NCBI RefSeq assembly: GCF_035690525.1
Contig: NZ_DASSKM010000036.1
Span: forward strand, 1 to 64,000
DNA: 64,000 bases
Source of the DNA: Salinisphaera sp035690525
GTDB taxonomy: Bacteria > Pseudomonadota > Gammaproteobacteria > Nevskiales > Salinisphaeraceae
Direction of reading: 5' to 3'
Positions within the stretch are counted from its first letter, which is position 1; each line of letters opens with the position of its first letter. Positions 9,138 through 17,603 of the stretch are shown here, piece after piece. The notes below the pieces were generated by a model. It was not told the origin of the DNA, searched no databases, and was given only the letters and a program-made list of their open reading frames with translations. The position numbers and the translations under genes are program-made.

Positions 9138-9968
9138 TCAGTCGTCGGCGCGAAGAATCGCCTCGACCTGGCGCAGATCGGCCAGCGAATCGACATCGAC
9201 GGCGGCATTCGGGTCGTCGAGCAGCACCGGGCCGGCCCGCAGCCCGTGGCGTTTCGACAACCGCGCGAAGGCGCTCTCCAGCGACAGCGCGCGCAGCGCA
9301 TAGCGGATCAGCACGGGCCAGCCGAGCATGCCGGCCACGATGCGCGCTGGGTGCTTGCGTTCGTTCTCGACGCGCCGCCAGCGCTCGACCAAGGTACGCC
9401 CGGCCGGTCGATACAGCGCAAACAGATTGCAGCCGCAGTAGGCGTGCGCGCCGAGGCGCGTGGCCGTGCGCCGGCTGGTGGGATAAGCCGCCTGCACGCG
9501 GGCGTGTTCGACCAGGCCGACGCCGAGATCCAAATCGCCGCCCGATCGGCACATGGTCGCGACCATGCATGGCGTGAGCAGCGCGTGGTCGGCGGTGGTG
9601 ATCAAGACCGGGCGCTCGGCCGCAATCGAGTCGAGCGCCGCCAAGGCGCTGGCGACCGGAGACGCGCCGGGCGCGATCCAACGCACGCCGGCCGCGGCGA
9701 CCAACGCGCGCAGCGCCGGATTGGCATCGACGATGGCGCCGTCCGGGCCGACGACGCAGCATTCGCTGATGTCGTCGCAACGGGCCAGCGTGTCCAGCAC
9801 CCGGCCGAGCAGGGGGGCGCCGGCGACGTCGACCATCGCCTTGCAGCGCGCCCCGGTCGCGCGGGCGACGGGGTCGTTACGGCCGCGATCGCCGGCAAGA
9901 ACGACGGCGACCCAGCCGGCGCGCCCGCTGCCGCCGCCGCTGCAATCGTTCGCGCCGCCCGAGGTCAA
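9138..9968 (-). CDS. MobA-like NTP transferase, candidate headgroup cytidylyltransferase
   Basis: The 276-aa product has a nucleotidyltransferase Rossmann fold of the MobA/IspD/GlmU type: VVLAGDRGRNDPVA near the start, CKAMVDVAGAPLLGRVLDTL, then TTADHALL as the metal-binding aspartate region and a closing DDPNAAVDVDSLADL. The start is taken as TTG at 9968, which overlaps the upstream stop as TTGA; there is no ATG near the expected N-terminus. In Caulobacter a nucleotidyltransferase of the sphingolipid locus (CpgD) makes CDP-glycerate for the ceramide headgroup. This gene is a plausible functional counterpart, but that is inference from context. Confidence 0.6.
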   Translation of the reverse strand: MTSGGANDCSGGGSGRAGWVAVVLAGDRGRNDPVARATGARCKAMVDVAGAPLLGRVLDTLARCDDISECCVVGPDGAIVDANPALRALVAAAGVRWIAPGASPVASALAALDSIAAERPVLITTADHALLTPCMVATMCRSGGDLDLGVGLVEHARVQAAYPTSRRTATRLGAHAYCGCNLFALYRPAGRTLVERWRRVENERKHPARIVAGMLGWPVLIRYALRALSLESAFARLSKRHGLRAGPVLLDDPNAAVDVDSLADLRQVEAILRADD

Positions 9969-11113
9969 AGCGTCTTCCGGTAGATCCGATACGTTTTGTA
10001 GGCGTGCGCGCCCAGTCGCTCGATGATGTCGCGCATGCCTTTGTTGTCCTCCAAAATCCACGACAGTTCGCAGCCGGTTGCGCCGTGCGCGCGCAGGCTT
10101 TTTTGCATCGCGGCGATCACGCCGAACGCCAGCGCGGCGCCGAGCGGGCCGTCCTGATATTGCTGGCGCACGCCCATCAGCGGCACGCGCGCGGTCCGCG
10201 GGAAGCGTACCTTGAGCCGCCAGAGCAGTTTGCCGATGCCGATCGGCGACAGGCGCCCGTTCAAATCTCGGGCGGCCTCGTTGAGATTGGGTAGGCCGAC
10301 GATGAAGGCGGCCGGCTTGCCGTTCACCTCGGCGATCTGCACCAGATCGTCGGCGATGAGCAGCTTTAGCGTGTTGCCCATGTCGCGGAATTCGGCTTCG
10401 GTGAACGGCACGAAGCCCCAGTTGTCGGCCCAGGCGTCGTTGAATATGTCGCGCAGCGTGTCGAGCTCCTCGGTATAACGCGAGCGCTCTATAGGGCGAA
10501 TATGTATACGCGATCGGTATCGCTCGAGCAGCCGCCGCATCGGCCTGGGGTGCTCGAAGGCGAGGTCGATCCAGTAGGCCAGCATGTCGACCGCCTTGTC
10601 GTAGCCTTCGGCTTCGACATAGGGGGCGTAATATTCGCGGCCGTGGCCCATCATCATCATTGGCGGCGTATCGAGGCCTTCGATCAGCAGCCCGCATTCG
10701 TCGTTGATGGTCAGATTGAACGGGCCGTGGACGGCGGTCATGCCGCGTTCGGTCAGCCAGGTTTCGGCGGTGGTCAGCAGCCCGGCGAACACACGGGCGT
10801 CGTCGATCGCTTCGAGCATGCCGAAATAACCGACGCGGTCGCCGTGTTCTGTTTCCCGCAAGCGATCGACCTGGGCGGTGATGCGGCCGACCGCGCGGCC
10901 GTCGATCCAGGCCAGCCAAGCCCGCCAGTCGAGATGCTCGAACGCCGGATTATGCTTTTGGGACAGGTGCATGCGCCGCTCGATATGAAGCGGGGCCCGC
11001 CACTCGTCGCGCCCGGCGTAGATATCGTGCGGCAGTCGAATGAAGCGCTTGAGATCGCGTGTCGATTCAATCGGCGTGATCTCGATGGAGGAAGTTTTTG
11101 CAGTGGCGGCCAT
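9965..11113 (-). CDS. GNAT-fold N-acyltransferase, candidate bacterial ceramide synthase (bCerS)
   Basis: The 382-aa product resembles the large GNAT-like family that includes the Caulobacter bacterial ceramide synthase, which N-acylates the long-chain base. Recognisable stretches are RFIRLPHDIYAGRDEW near the N-terminus, GPFNLTINDECGLLIEG, the repeated Met run before GHGREYYAPYVEAEGYDK, and the C-terminal acyltransferase half GCELSWILEDNKGMRDII with LGAHAYKTYRIYRK. ATG 11113 is chosen because homology-like sequence begins soon after it (ITPIESTRDLKRFI). It is the first gene of the minus-strand operon and diverges from the acyl-AMP ligase. Confidence 0.65.
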   Translation of the reverse strand: MAATAKTSSIEITPIESTRDLKRFIRLPHDIYAGRDEWRAPLHIERRMHLSQKHNPAFEHLDWRAWLAWIDGRAVGRITAQVDRLRETEHGDRVGYFGMLEAIDDARVFAGLLTTAETWLTERGMTAVHGPFNLTINDECGLLIEGLDTPPMMMMGHGREYYAPYVEAEGYDKAVDMLAYWIDLAFEHPRPMRRLLERYRSRIHIRPIERSRYTEELDTLRDIFNDAWADNWGFVPFTEAEFRDMGNTLKLLIADDLVQIAEVNGKPAAFIVGLPNLNEAARDLNGRLSPIGIGKLLWRLKVRFPRTARVPLMGVRQQYQDGPLGAALAFGVIAAMQKSLRAHGATGCELSWILEDNKGMRDIIERLGAHAYKTYRIYRKTL

Positions 11114-11651
11114 GATGGGTCCCGGTCGGTCTCGCGCTCGGCAATATACGCCAGGAGCCTGGCGAGCGACCAATGCCCGGGCTATAATTGATCCGGCTGG
11201 TCGCGCCGCGCGGATCTTTATGTTGGTCGATCTTAACGAAACGCATACGCGGGGTCTGGCAACCTCCGCGCGCGGTCGGGCGGCGCCCATTCAATGCAAT
11301 GCCGACGCCAACGACCCGTTCGCTCGCGGAGCGCCCGAATCTCACCTGCCAACAAGTTCGTGGCCGCTTGTGCTTAGTGCAAAGATGGCCGGTTTACAGT
11401 AGGATTTCAGGATTGATGGCACGTGCAACAATGATCGAGCGGGGGCCGGGCCGAGCACACGATATGCAGCTACGGTTCTCGATAAATAATGCGTCGGCTG
11501 GAGCGTCCGTCGCCAGGGTGGCCCGCCCGTTGGATGGGGCCTCCGGGCAAGTTGCGGTCCCCGCAGGGGCCGGCGCGTCCCATGCTTTCGATACGACAAC
11601 GCCACTGACGTCTGTGGGCGCCCCGCGTTCGTTCAGAAAACAGGTAAATCG
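11114..11651 (+). promoter_or_regulatory. 538-bp divergent control region between bCerS-like and acyl-AMP ligase genes
   Basis: This is the only large non-coding gap inside the sphingolipid locus and separates its two divergent operons. A perfect -10 hexamer TATAAT lies at 11184-11189 on the plus strand, with TGGCGA (11161-11166) 17 bp upstream as a weak -35. If used, it gives a leader of about 450 nt before the acyl-AMP ligase. I see no convincing gene: the open frames here lack codon pattern or recognisable motifs. Confidence 0.45.
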
Positions 11652-13433
11652 ATGATCAAGCCAACGCCCACCGAACACTGGCTGTCGATGCGTCGAGCCG
11701 ACTTCGCCACGCTCGGCGCCGCGCTCGACTATGCGGGCGAAGGCGAGACGGGGTTCAACTTCTATACCGGGCGGGGCGAACTGTCGGACGTGCTCAGTTA
11801 CGCCGACTTGCGCGCCCGCGCGCAGGATACGGCGAAGCGGCTGATGTCGCTGAATCTGGGCGAAGGCGCGCGCGTGGCCCTGGTTGCCGATACCGTGCCG
11901 GGCTTCATGGTGTGTTTCTTCGCCTGCCAGTACGCCGGCTATGTGCCGGTGCCGCTGCCGGTGATCGTGGGGCTGGGTAGCCGGGATGCCTATACGCGCC
12001 AACTGCGCTCGCTGCTGATCGGATGCCATGCCGATGTCGCGCTGGCGCCCGAACCTTTCATGAGTTTCCTCGATGCGGCGGCTGAAGGGCTGGCGCTGTC
12101 GCATCTGGGCAGCTACGAGTCGCTCGGCGAATTGCCGCTCAGCGACGCCGAATGGCCGTCTCAGGACATAACGCGCACGGCTTATTTGCAGTACACCTCG
12201 GGCAGTACCCAGTTTCCGCGCGGTGTGGTGATCTCGCAAAGGCAGGTGATGCAGAACCTGTCGAGCATTCTGGAGCTGGGCGTGCAGATGCGCGCCGACG
12301 ACCGTCTGGTCTCCTGGCTGCCGCTGTACCACGACATGGGTCTGGTGGGTTTCATGCTCGCCGCGCTCACCTCGCAGCGCTCGGTCGATTATCTCGCCAC
12401 GCGCGAATTCGCGATGCGGCCGCGCCAGTGGCTGGCGCTGATCAGCCGCAACCGCGGCACGATTTCCTTCAGCCCGTCGTTCGGTTACGAATTGTGTTCG
12501 CGTCGTATCCGGCACAACGCCGACGATTTCGACCTGTCGAGCTGGCGTATCGCCGGCGCCGGGGCCGAGACCATTCGTCCGGACTCGCTGGCGCGGTTCG
12601 CCGAGACGCTGGCGCCGGGAAAGTTCGATGCGCGCGCGTTCGTGGCCTGCTACGGCATGGCCGAGTGCTCGCTGGCGATCAGCTTTGCCCCGCTGGACGA
12701 GGGGCTGCAGGTCGATCACGTGGATCCCGAAGCGCTGGCCGAGACCGGCCGGGCGACGCCGGCCGCCGCCGACGGCGCGCAGCGCGTGGCCCGCTTCGTC
12801 GATTGCGGTGAAGTGCTGCCCGAATACGAGTTCGAAATCCGCGACGAGGCCGGCCAAGTGCTCGGCGAGCGCGTGGTAGGCGCCGTGCACGTACGCGGGC
12901 CGAGCGTGATGTCCGGCTATTTCGAGCGGCCCGAGGAAAGCGCGCGCGTGCTGTCGGAAGACGGTTGGCTGGATACCGGCGATCTGGGCTATCGGATTGG
13001 CCGCCGGGTCGTCATTACCGGTCGCGCCAAGGATCTGATTATCGTCAACGGCCGCAACATCTGGCCGCAAGATCTGGAATGGCTAGCCGAATCCCAGCCC
13101 GAACTGCGGCCGGGCGATGCGCTGGCCTTCGCCGCGCCGTTCGAGTCGGGCAGCGACGGAGCTGTGCTGGTGATTCAGTGCCGGGTGCGCGATCGTGCCG
13201 ACCGCGAGCGGTTGATCAAGCGGCTCGAGGGGCTGATGCGGCGCGAATGTGGCGTGGAATGCCTGGTCGAGGCGGTGGCGCCGCATACCCTGCCGCGAAC
13301 TTCCTCTGGAAAGTTGTCGCGCGCCGGCGCGCGCCGCGACTACATCGAGCGCCTGGCCGAACGGCTACGGAAGCGGCAATCGGCGTCGCCGGGGACGGCG
13401 GCCGCGGCCGAAAGCGATCGTCAGGCCGGCTAG
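11652..13433 (+). CDS. Fatty acyl-AMP ligase (FAAL) of the sphingolipid cluster
   Basis: The 593-aa adenylating enzyme probably activates a fatty acid as acyl-AMP and loads it on the ACP encoded at 14386. The core motifs are YTSGST (181-186), SWLPLYHDMGLVG, YGMAE, DGWLDTGDLGY and GRAKDLIIVNGRN, with a C-terminal lysine region (PRTSSGKLSR). The LPLYHDMG motif is typical of FAALs rather than acyl-CoA ligases. A similar acyl-AMP ligase sits next to CerR, ACP and SPT in the Caulobacter sphingolipid locus. The CerR-like gene starts six bases after the stop. Confidence 0.8.
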   Translation: MIKPTPTEHWLSMRRADFATLGAALDYAGEGETGFNFYTGRGELSDVLSYADLRARAQDTAKRLMSLNLGEGARVALVADTVPGFMVCFFACQYAGYVPVPLPVIVGLGSRDAYTRQLRSLLIGCHADVALAPEPFMSFLDAAAEGLALSHLGSYESLGELPLSDAEWPSQDITRTAYLQYTSGSTQFPRGVVISQRQVMQNLSSILELGVQMRADDRLVSWLPLYHDMGLVGFMLAALTSQRSVDYLATREFAMRPRQWLALISRNRGTISFSPSFGYELCSRRIRHNADDFDLSSWRIAGAGAETIRPDSLARFAETLAPGKFDARAFVACYGMAECSLAISFAPLDEGLQVDHVDPEALAETGRATPAAADGAQRVARFVDCGEVLPEYEFEIRDEAGQVLGERVVGAVHVRGPSVMSGYFERPEESARVLSEDGWLDTGDLGYRIGRRVVITGRAKDLIIVNGRNIWPQDLEWLAESQPELRPGDALAFAAPFESGSDGAVLVIQCRVRDRADRERLIKRLEGLMRRECGVECLVEAVAPHTLPRTSSGKLSRAGARRDYIERLAERLRKRQSASPGTAAAAESDRQAG

Positions 13434-13439
13434 GAGCCT

Positions 13440-14387
13440 GTGGCGGTCGTCGCAGTCACCGGCGCCACCGGTTTCATCGGTCGCGCCACCGTCGCCGCAT
13501 TGATTGCGGCCGGACACCGCGTGCAGGCGCTCGTGCGCTCGCCGGAAGCGGCGGGCACCGTGCGCGCCCTGGGCGGCGTGCCGATCCGCGGCAGCCTGTC
13601 CGAGCCGGCGCGGCTGGCCGAACTGATCCATCGGGCCGATGCGCTGGTGCACGCCGCCGGCCAGGTTCGCGGCGCGACCCGGCGCGATTTCGACCGCGTC
13701 AACGTGGCCGGCAGCGCGCGCTTGTTCGCGGCGGCGCGCCAGGCCGGGTGTGCGGTGCTCGCGTTGTCCTCGCTGGCCGCACGCGAGCCGTCGTTGTCGC
13801 ACTATGCGATGAGCAAACGCACGATGGAATGCCTGCTCGCCGAGGCCGATGCGCCGGCGCCGGCCTTCGTGCTGCGCCCGCCCGCCGTCTATGGCCCGGG
13901 CGATCGTGAGCTGGCGCCCCTGTTCGATGCCATGGGCCGGGGCTTCGCGCCGATTCCCGGAAACCCGCGGGCGCGGGTGTCGCTCATTCACGTCCACGAT
14001 CTGGCGGCCGCGATCGTCGCGTGGGTGAATGCCGGCGCGCGCGCGGCCGGTATCCACGAAATCCACGACGGCCGCCACGGCGGCTACAGCTGGAACGACG
14101 TCGTGTCGATCGCCGAATCGCTGCGCGGAGCGCCGATCCGGCGCGTGGTATTGCCGGCAACGGCCATGCGCGCCACCGCCGCGCTCAATACCGGTTGGGC
14201 CCGCATCGCCGGGCGCGCGCCGATGCTCACGCCGGGCAAACTGCGCGAACTGCGCCATGCCGACTGGGTCGCCGACAATACGTCGCTGGGCGGTATCATC
14301 GATTGGCGGCCGCGGCTGGAACTGCGCGACGGGCTGGCCGCGACCTGTGCCTGGGCCCAAGCGCCGAAAGACAACGGATCAAACGAT
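13440..14387 (+). CDS. CerR-like NAD(P)-dependent epimerase/dehydratase; no stop codon of its own
   Basis: The extended-SDR domain (about 316 aa) has the nucleotide loop GATGFIG (residues 8-14) and the catalytic pair Tyr122/Lys126 (HYAMSKRTME), then VLRPPAVYGPGD. CerR of Caulobacter, from an equivalent gene position, reduces the 3-keto group during ceramide synthesis. The start is GTG 13440, preceded by AGGAG. The domain ends near GLAATCAWAQA, where homologues normally stop. Here the frame has no stop: it runs on through the ACP gene in another frame and into SPT. The end given is only the last codon before the ACP reading frame takes over. A one-base frame change would use the TGA at 14387-14389. 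Confidence 0.72.
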
Positions 14388-14634
14388 GAGCAACCGCTAC
14401 GACGATATCTACGCCCATCTGCACGCATTGCTCGCGCCCTACGCGCCCGCCGGGGGGCAGATCCAGCCGCAGACGCGGTTGGTGGACGATCTGGGTCTGG
14501 ACTCGGTGCAGGTGATGGAAGTGCTCATGGAACTGGAGGATCGGCTGGACGCCGCCATTCCGATGAACTTTCTGCCGGACGTCGAGACCATGGACGATCT
14601 GGTCAAGGCGATGGATGCGAGCATCGTGGCCTGA
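14386..14634 (+). CDS. Acyl carrier protein of the sphingolipid pathway
   Basis: The 82-aa ACP carries the phosphopantetheine attachment motif LGLDSVQVM with Ser40, followed by the acidic recognition helix MELEDRLDAAIP. It likely holds the acyl chain made by the adjacent acyl-AMP ligase and delivers it to serine palmitoyltransferase, as the dedicated ACP does in the Caulobacter sphingolipid operon (inference). It starts at ATG 14386 within the extended CerR frame, and its TGA overlaps the presumed SPT start as CTGA. The entire gene lies out of frame inside the 13440-15824 open frame. Confidence 0.88.
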   Translation: MSNRYDDIYAHLHALLAPYAPAGGQIQPQTRLVDDLGLDSVQVMEVLMELEDRLDAAIPMNFLPDVETMDDLVKAMDASIVA

Positions 14635-15824
14635 GCCTGTTCGACAAGTTCGAGCCGATCGTGCGCGTGCGTCGCGATATCGAGGCCTCGGGTATCGATC
14701 CGCTGGGGGTGCCGATCGAGCGCATCATTTCGGCGACCGAGGGCGTGATCGGCGGCCGGCGCATGATTCTGGCCGGCACCAACAACTATCTCGGGCTGAC
14801 CTTCGACGACGACTGTGTCGAAGCGGCGGTCGCCGCAGTGCGCGCCCAGGGCACGGGTACCACCGGCTCGCGCATGGCCAACGGTTCCTACGACGGGCAT
14901 GTCGCGCTCGAGGCCGAACTCGCCGATTTTTACGGCGTGGGGCAGGCGATCGTGTTTTCCACCGGCTATCAGGCCAATCTCGGCGTGCTCGCGGCCCTCG
15001 CTGGCCCGCGCGATACGATCATGCTGGACGCCGATTGCCATGCCAGCATCTACGACGGCCTGAAGCTGGGCGGCGCCAAGACGCTGTTGTTCAAGCACAA
15101 CGATCCGGCCGACCTGGACAAGCGGCTTGGCCGGCTGGGCGAGGCCGCGCGGCATACCCTGGTGGTGGTCGAGGGTATCTACAGCATGCTCGGCGATATG
15201 GCGCCGCTGGCCGAGATCGTGGCGGTGGTGAAAAAGCACGGCGCCGCCATTCTGGTCGACGAAGCGCATTCGATGGGCATCGTCGGGCGCGGCGGGCGCG
15301 GGGTGGTCGAGTCCGCGGGCGTTATGGGCGATGTCGATTTCGTGGTCGGCACCTTCAGCAAGAGCCTCGGCGCGGCCGGCGGTTTTTGTGTCAGTCGCCA
15401 TCAACAACTCGATATGATCCGCTATGCCAGCCGCCCGTATATCTTCACGGCGTCGCCGGTGCCGTCGGTGATCGCCTCGGTTCGCGCCGCATTGGTCCGC
15501 CTGCGCGACGACGACAGTCTGCGCGGGCGCATCTGGGACAACGCCAGGCGTTTGCACCGCGGCTTGTCGCGGGCCGGCTTCACGCTGGCGGCGCCGCCCG
15601 GGCCGGTGGTGGCGGCGGTGTTCGATTCCCGCGAGACCGCGCTCGGTTTCTGGCAGGGGCTGCTCGATCGCGGCGTTTACGTCAACCTGATGCTGCCGCC
15701 GGCCACGCCGGGCGGCAAGTGCCTGATACGCGCCAGTCTGAGCGCGGCGCACAGCCGCGAGCAGATCGATAGCATTGTGGCGGCGTTCACCGCGATCGGC
15801 GCGCCGCCGGCCCGGGCGGTATAA
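14631..15824 (+). CDS. spt: Serine palmitoyltransferase (alpha-oxoamine synthase family)
   Basis: This PLP enzyme condenses L-serine with an acyl thioester to give the 3-keto long-chain base, the first committed step of sphingolipid synthesis. The 397-aa product has AGTNNYLGL, GTGTTGSRMANGSYDGH, the PLP-stacking His137 (DADCHASIYDG), DEAHS (210-214) and the PLP lysine Lys244 (GTFSKSLGAAGG). Oxoamine synthases also include KBL and BioF, but the linked ACP, CerR-like and bCerS-like genes argue for SPT. No ATG, GTG or TTG lies at the expected N-terminus; the CTG at 14631 overlaps the ACP stop as CTGA and would give LSLFDKFEP. The nearest GTG is 14 codons in. Confidence 0.85.
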   Translation: MSLFDKFEPIVRVRRDIEASGIDPLGVPIERIISATEGVIGGRRMILAGTNNYLGLTFDDDCVEAAVAAVRAQGTGTTGSRMANGSYDGHVALEAELADFYGVGQAIVFSTGYQANLGVLAALAGPRDTIMLDADCHASIYDGLKLGGAKTLLFKHNDPADLDKRLGRLGEAARHTLVVVEGIYSMLGDMAPLAEIVAVVKKHGAAILVDEAHSMGIVGRGGRGVVESAGVMGDVDFVVGTFSKSLGAAGGFCVSRHQQLDMIRYASRPYIFTASPVPSVIASVRAALVRLRDDDSLRGRIWDNARRLHRGLSRAGFTLAAPPGPVVAAVFDSRETALGFWQGLLDRGVYVNLMLPPATPGGKCLIRASLSAAHSREQIDSIVAAFTAIGAPPARAV

Positions 15825-15883
15825 CCGCTCGTGTTCATGCTCCACACGCCGGCGCCCCTGATCGGTTGCCGGTTTCGACAGCG

Positions 15884-16663
15884 ATGAGCGGCTCCAGCCC
15901 CGGCATCGGCAACGAAAATGTCACGTTGATAACGGGCGCCTCGCAGGGTATCGGTTATAGCTTGGCGCGACAGCTCGCCCGTCGCGGCGAGGCCGTGGCC
16001 GTGCTGGCGCGCCGCCGGCCCGAACTCGACGAACTGGTAGCGAGGATTCGCGCCGATGGCGGCCGCGCCATGGCGGTCGCCGCCGACGTGACCGACCGTA
16101 CGGCGCTGACCGCGGCCGTGGATCGGGTGCGCGCCGAATTCGGGCCGGTCACCCGGCTGGTGGCCAATGCCGGCGGTGGTACGCCGACGCATGTTTCGGC
16201 CTACGACGCCGAGACGATCGAGCGGACGATCCGGCTCAATCTGATCGGCACCGCCAACGCCGTTGGCGCGGTGATCGACGATATGCTGGCGCGCCGGCAG
16301 GGGCATCTGGTCGCCATGGGCAGTCTGGCCGCGATGCGCGGTCTGCCCACGGCCGCGGCCTATTCCGCGGCCAAGGCCGGGGTCGCCAATTTTATGGAAA
16401 GTCTGGCCATCGATCTGCGCGGCAGCGGGGTAGACGTGACGCTACTGGAGCCGGGGTTCATAGCCCGACCCGGGGCGCGAAAACGCCGCCTGCGAATGCC
16501 GATGGAGGCCGCGACCGAGCGCATGGCGGCGGCGATCCTGGCGCGCCGGCGCCGCTGGCGGGGGCCGTCGAGTCTGGTGGTTGCCGCCGGTATACTGCGG
16601 TTGCTACCGTTTTCCCTATATAGCCGGGTGCTCGCTAACCAAGGTCGGCCCGCCGATGCTTGA
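15884..16663 (+). CDS. Short-chain dehydrogenase, candidate 3-ketodihydrosphingosine reductase
   Basis: The 259-aa classical SDR has TGASQGIG (17-24), the NAGG motif, and the catalytic triad Ser147, Tyr160, Lys164 (AAAYSAAKAG). Eukaryotic 3-ketodihydrosphingosine reductases belong to this family, and the gene directly follows SPT, so reduction of the SPT product is the best guess. It would then share that step, or alternate, with the CerR-like enzyme. ATG 15884 is preferred to a TTG 18 bases earlier. A hydrophobic C-terminal stretch (SLVVAAGILRLLPF) could be membrane-associated, as in KDSR. Confidence 0.72.
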   Translation: MSGSSPGIGNENVTLITGASQGIGYSLARQLARRGEAVAVLARRRPELDELVARIRADGGRAMAVAADVTDRTALTAAVDRVRAEFGPVTRLVANAGGGTPTHVSAYDAETIERTIRLNLIGTANAVGAVIDDMLARRQGHLVAMGSLAAMRGLPTAAAYSAAKAGVANFMESLAIDLRGSGVDVTLLEPGFIARPGARKRRLRMPMEAATERMAAAILARRRRWRGPSSLVVAAGILRLLPFSLYSRVLANQGRPADA

Positions 16664-16695
16664 GCGCGCAGTCCGGTTACAACAGCGAGGCTAAT

Positions 16696-17466
16696 ATGGG
16701 TGCTGATTCGTCCGGCGTCGCCGGATTTCGACGCAAGACCGTCAAGCGTTTCGGCAAGAAGCTGTTTCGCGGTACGCTGATGGACTTCCTGTCCGCTCAG
16801 TCGCGTATTCCCGATAAGCCGGTGCTCGACAACGCGCTTTTTCCCTGGGCCGAGGGCGTGCGCCTGCAGTGGAAAGCGATGCGCGACGAGCTCGATGCGC
16901 TGCTTGAGCGGCGCAGCGCGTTGCCGAGCTTCCAGGAGATCAGCCCCGATCAGGCGCGCATTTCCACCGACGACCAGTGGAAGACTTTCTGGCTGCACGG
17001 GTTCGGCGAACGCATGGAGTTCGGGCGCAAGATGTGCCCGGCGACCTCGGCCGCGCTCGACCAGATCCCGGGGCTGTCGAATGCGTTCTTTTCGATTCTC
17101 GGTCCGGGCAAGCACATACCGCGGCATCGGGGCGTGACCAAGGGGCTGGTGCGTTGCCATATCGGGCTGCGCGTGCCGGATTCGCCCGAGCCGTGCCTGA
17201 TTCAGGTCGACGATGTGGACTGCCACTGGCAAGAGGGCGGCATGTTCTTTTTCGACGACACCTATCCGCACGAGGTCTGGAACCGGACCGACGGCGAACG
17301 CGCGGTGCTGCTGTTCGATATCGAGCGGCCGATGGGCCTGCCCGGCCGCGCCGTGTCGCGCGCCATGATCGCGGCACTCAAGCGCACGGCTTATTTCCGT
17401 GACGCGATGACCAATCAGCGGGCCTGGGAGGAGCGCTACCGCGCGGCCGCCGGCCGTGATGCCTGA
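16696..17466 (+). CDS. LpxO/aspartyl beta-hydroxylase-type Fe(II)/2OG dioxygenase
   Basis: The 256-aa product matches the aspartyl/asparaginyl beta-hydroxylase family that includes LpxO, which 2-hydroxylates lipid A acyl chains. The core is PRHRGVTKGLVRCHIGLRVP with metal-ligand candidate His144, and FFDDTYPHEVWNRTDGERAV with His192 and the 2OG-binding Arg202. No clear membrane helix is present, unlike some LpxO proteins. GAGG precedes ATG 16696. In this locus it could hydroxylate a sphingolipid acyl chain or base rather than lipid A (inference); alpha-hydroxylated ceramides are known from several bacteria. Confidence 0.72.
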   Translation: MGADSSGVAGFRRKTVKRFGKKLFRGTLMDFLSAQSRIPDKPVLDNALFPWAEGVRLQWKAMRDELDALLERRSALPSFQEISPDQARISTDDQWKTFWLHGFGERMEFGRKMCPATSAALDQIPGLSNAFFSILGPGKHIPRHRGVTKGLVRCHIGLRVPDSPEPCLIQVDDVDCHWQEGGMFFFDDTYPHEVWNRTDGERAVLLFDIERPMGLPGRAVSRAMIAALKRTAYFRDAMTNQRAWEERYRAAAGRDA

Positions 17467-17603
17467 GTGATGCCTGGTTTCATCGCACGCGCTTAACACG
17501 GTCGGTTTGTCAGACTGCATCAATAGGAGAGGACGAATTTCAGGCACCGGTCGACAAGAAAAACAGCCGATCGAAGAGGGGCCGATCAAAGAGGGGACAT
17601 ATA

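Larger units (their letters stand above)
13440..15824 (+). other. Single uninterrupted frame joining CerR-like and SPT regions (794 codons)
   Basis: From GTG 13440 to the SPT stop at 15824 there is no in-frame stop. The middle part (about 80 codons, 14388-14630) is the ACP gene read in the wrong frame, and gives low-complexity Gly/Arg/Ala sequence with no domain. Three readings are possible: a true CerR-SPT fusion protein with the ACP gene nested inside it, loss of the CerR stop by mutation or sequencing error, or separate translation of SPT from a CTG codon. Confidence 0.7.

Noticed and set aside
9138..10919. Open frame continuing upstream from the MobA-like gene into the bCerS-like gene
   Set aside because: The upstream part is a wrong-frame reading of the bCerS-like gene; a TTG overlapping its stop (TTGA) gives a sensible start.
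11188..11655. 155-codon ORF before the acyl-AMP ligase
   Set aside because: No conserved motif, poor codon pattern and overlap with the likely promoter region.
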